A DNA stretch of 64,000 bases from Crocinitomicaceae bacterium (GTDB taxonomy: Bacteria; Bacteroidota; Bacteroidia; Flavobacteriales_D; Sanyastnellaceae): NCBI GenBank assembly GCA_002690915.1, contig NZGF01000050.1, positions 1 to 64,000 of the forward strand, written 5' to 3'. The notes below the pieces were generated by a model. That model was not told the DNA's origin, did not search any database, and saw only the letters and a list, made by a program, of their open reading frames with translations. The position numbers were made by a program, and so were the translations under genes. Below are positions 63,855 to 64,000 of this stretch, one piece after another (the stretch's first letter is position 1; the number at the start of each line of letters is the position of its first letter).

Positions 63855-64000
63855 ATGAGTTTCGAAATGAAAGGGAAGATCAAAAAGATCTTCGATCAGC
63901 AGGATTTTCCAAGTGGATTTTATAAGCGTGATTTCGTCATCACAACGGAAGATCAATACCCACAGGACGTCAAGTTCACGGCAACAAAAGAACGAACAGA
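63855..64000 (+). CDS. DUF3127 domain-containing protein, partial (3' truncated by window)
   Basis: MSFEMKGKIKKIFDQQDFPSGFYKRDFVITTEDQYPQDVKFTATKERT. Confidence 0.82.
   Translation, partial: MSFEMKGKIKKIFDQQDFPSGFYKRDFVITTEDQYPQDVKFTATKERT

Noticed and set aside
1-64000. tRNA, rRNA, CRISPR array or transposase/integrase genes
   Set aside because: None recognised in the ORF track or in the few sizeable intergenic gaps; absence is by visual reading only and a tRNAscan/Infernal run would be decisive.

Overview
The window looks like a Bacteroidota (marine Flavobacteriales-like) chromosome segment. This is judged from gene content, T9SS sorting domains, CHU_C-type domains, and TAnnTTTG -7 promoter elements. 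It has two parts. Roughly 1-24 kb is rich in secreted and outer-membrane proteins: a DUF4249/TonB pair, a second TonB receptor, a lectin/Ig-like gliding-motility-type protein, LTD-CotH, a PLD-like enzyme and an LTD protein, about six likely T9SS cargos in all. Roughly 24-64 kb is mostly housekeeping: rpsT, radC, upp, murQ, aroE, glmM, cysteine desulfurase, hppA, pdhB, etfBA, purE. Embedded in it is a compact sugar-salvage-like operon at 24.2-30.7 kb: SSS symporter, GHMP sugar kinase, a nucleotidyltransferase fused to CutC, and a GH20 lipoprotein. The points most worth a second look are: (1) the NTase-CutC fusion in a sugar kinase/GH20 operon; (2) an MnmD-NUDIX fusion; (3) a giant FG-GAP/UnbV + vanadium-haloperoxidase/PAP2 + dockerin-like protein; (4) an orphan intrinsic terminator in a 328-bp divergent intergenic region that suggests an unannotated small RNA; (5) a dihydroorotase-like protein lacking the HxH metal motif; (6) convergent gene pairs packed with almost no intergenic space. 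No tRNA, rRNA, CRISPR or transposon was recognised. Family assignments come from reading the protein sequences; no database search was run.
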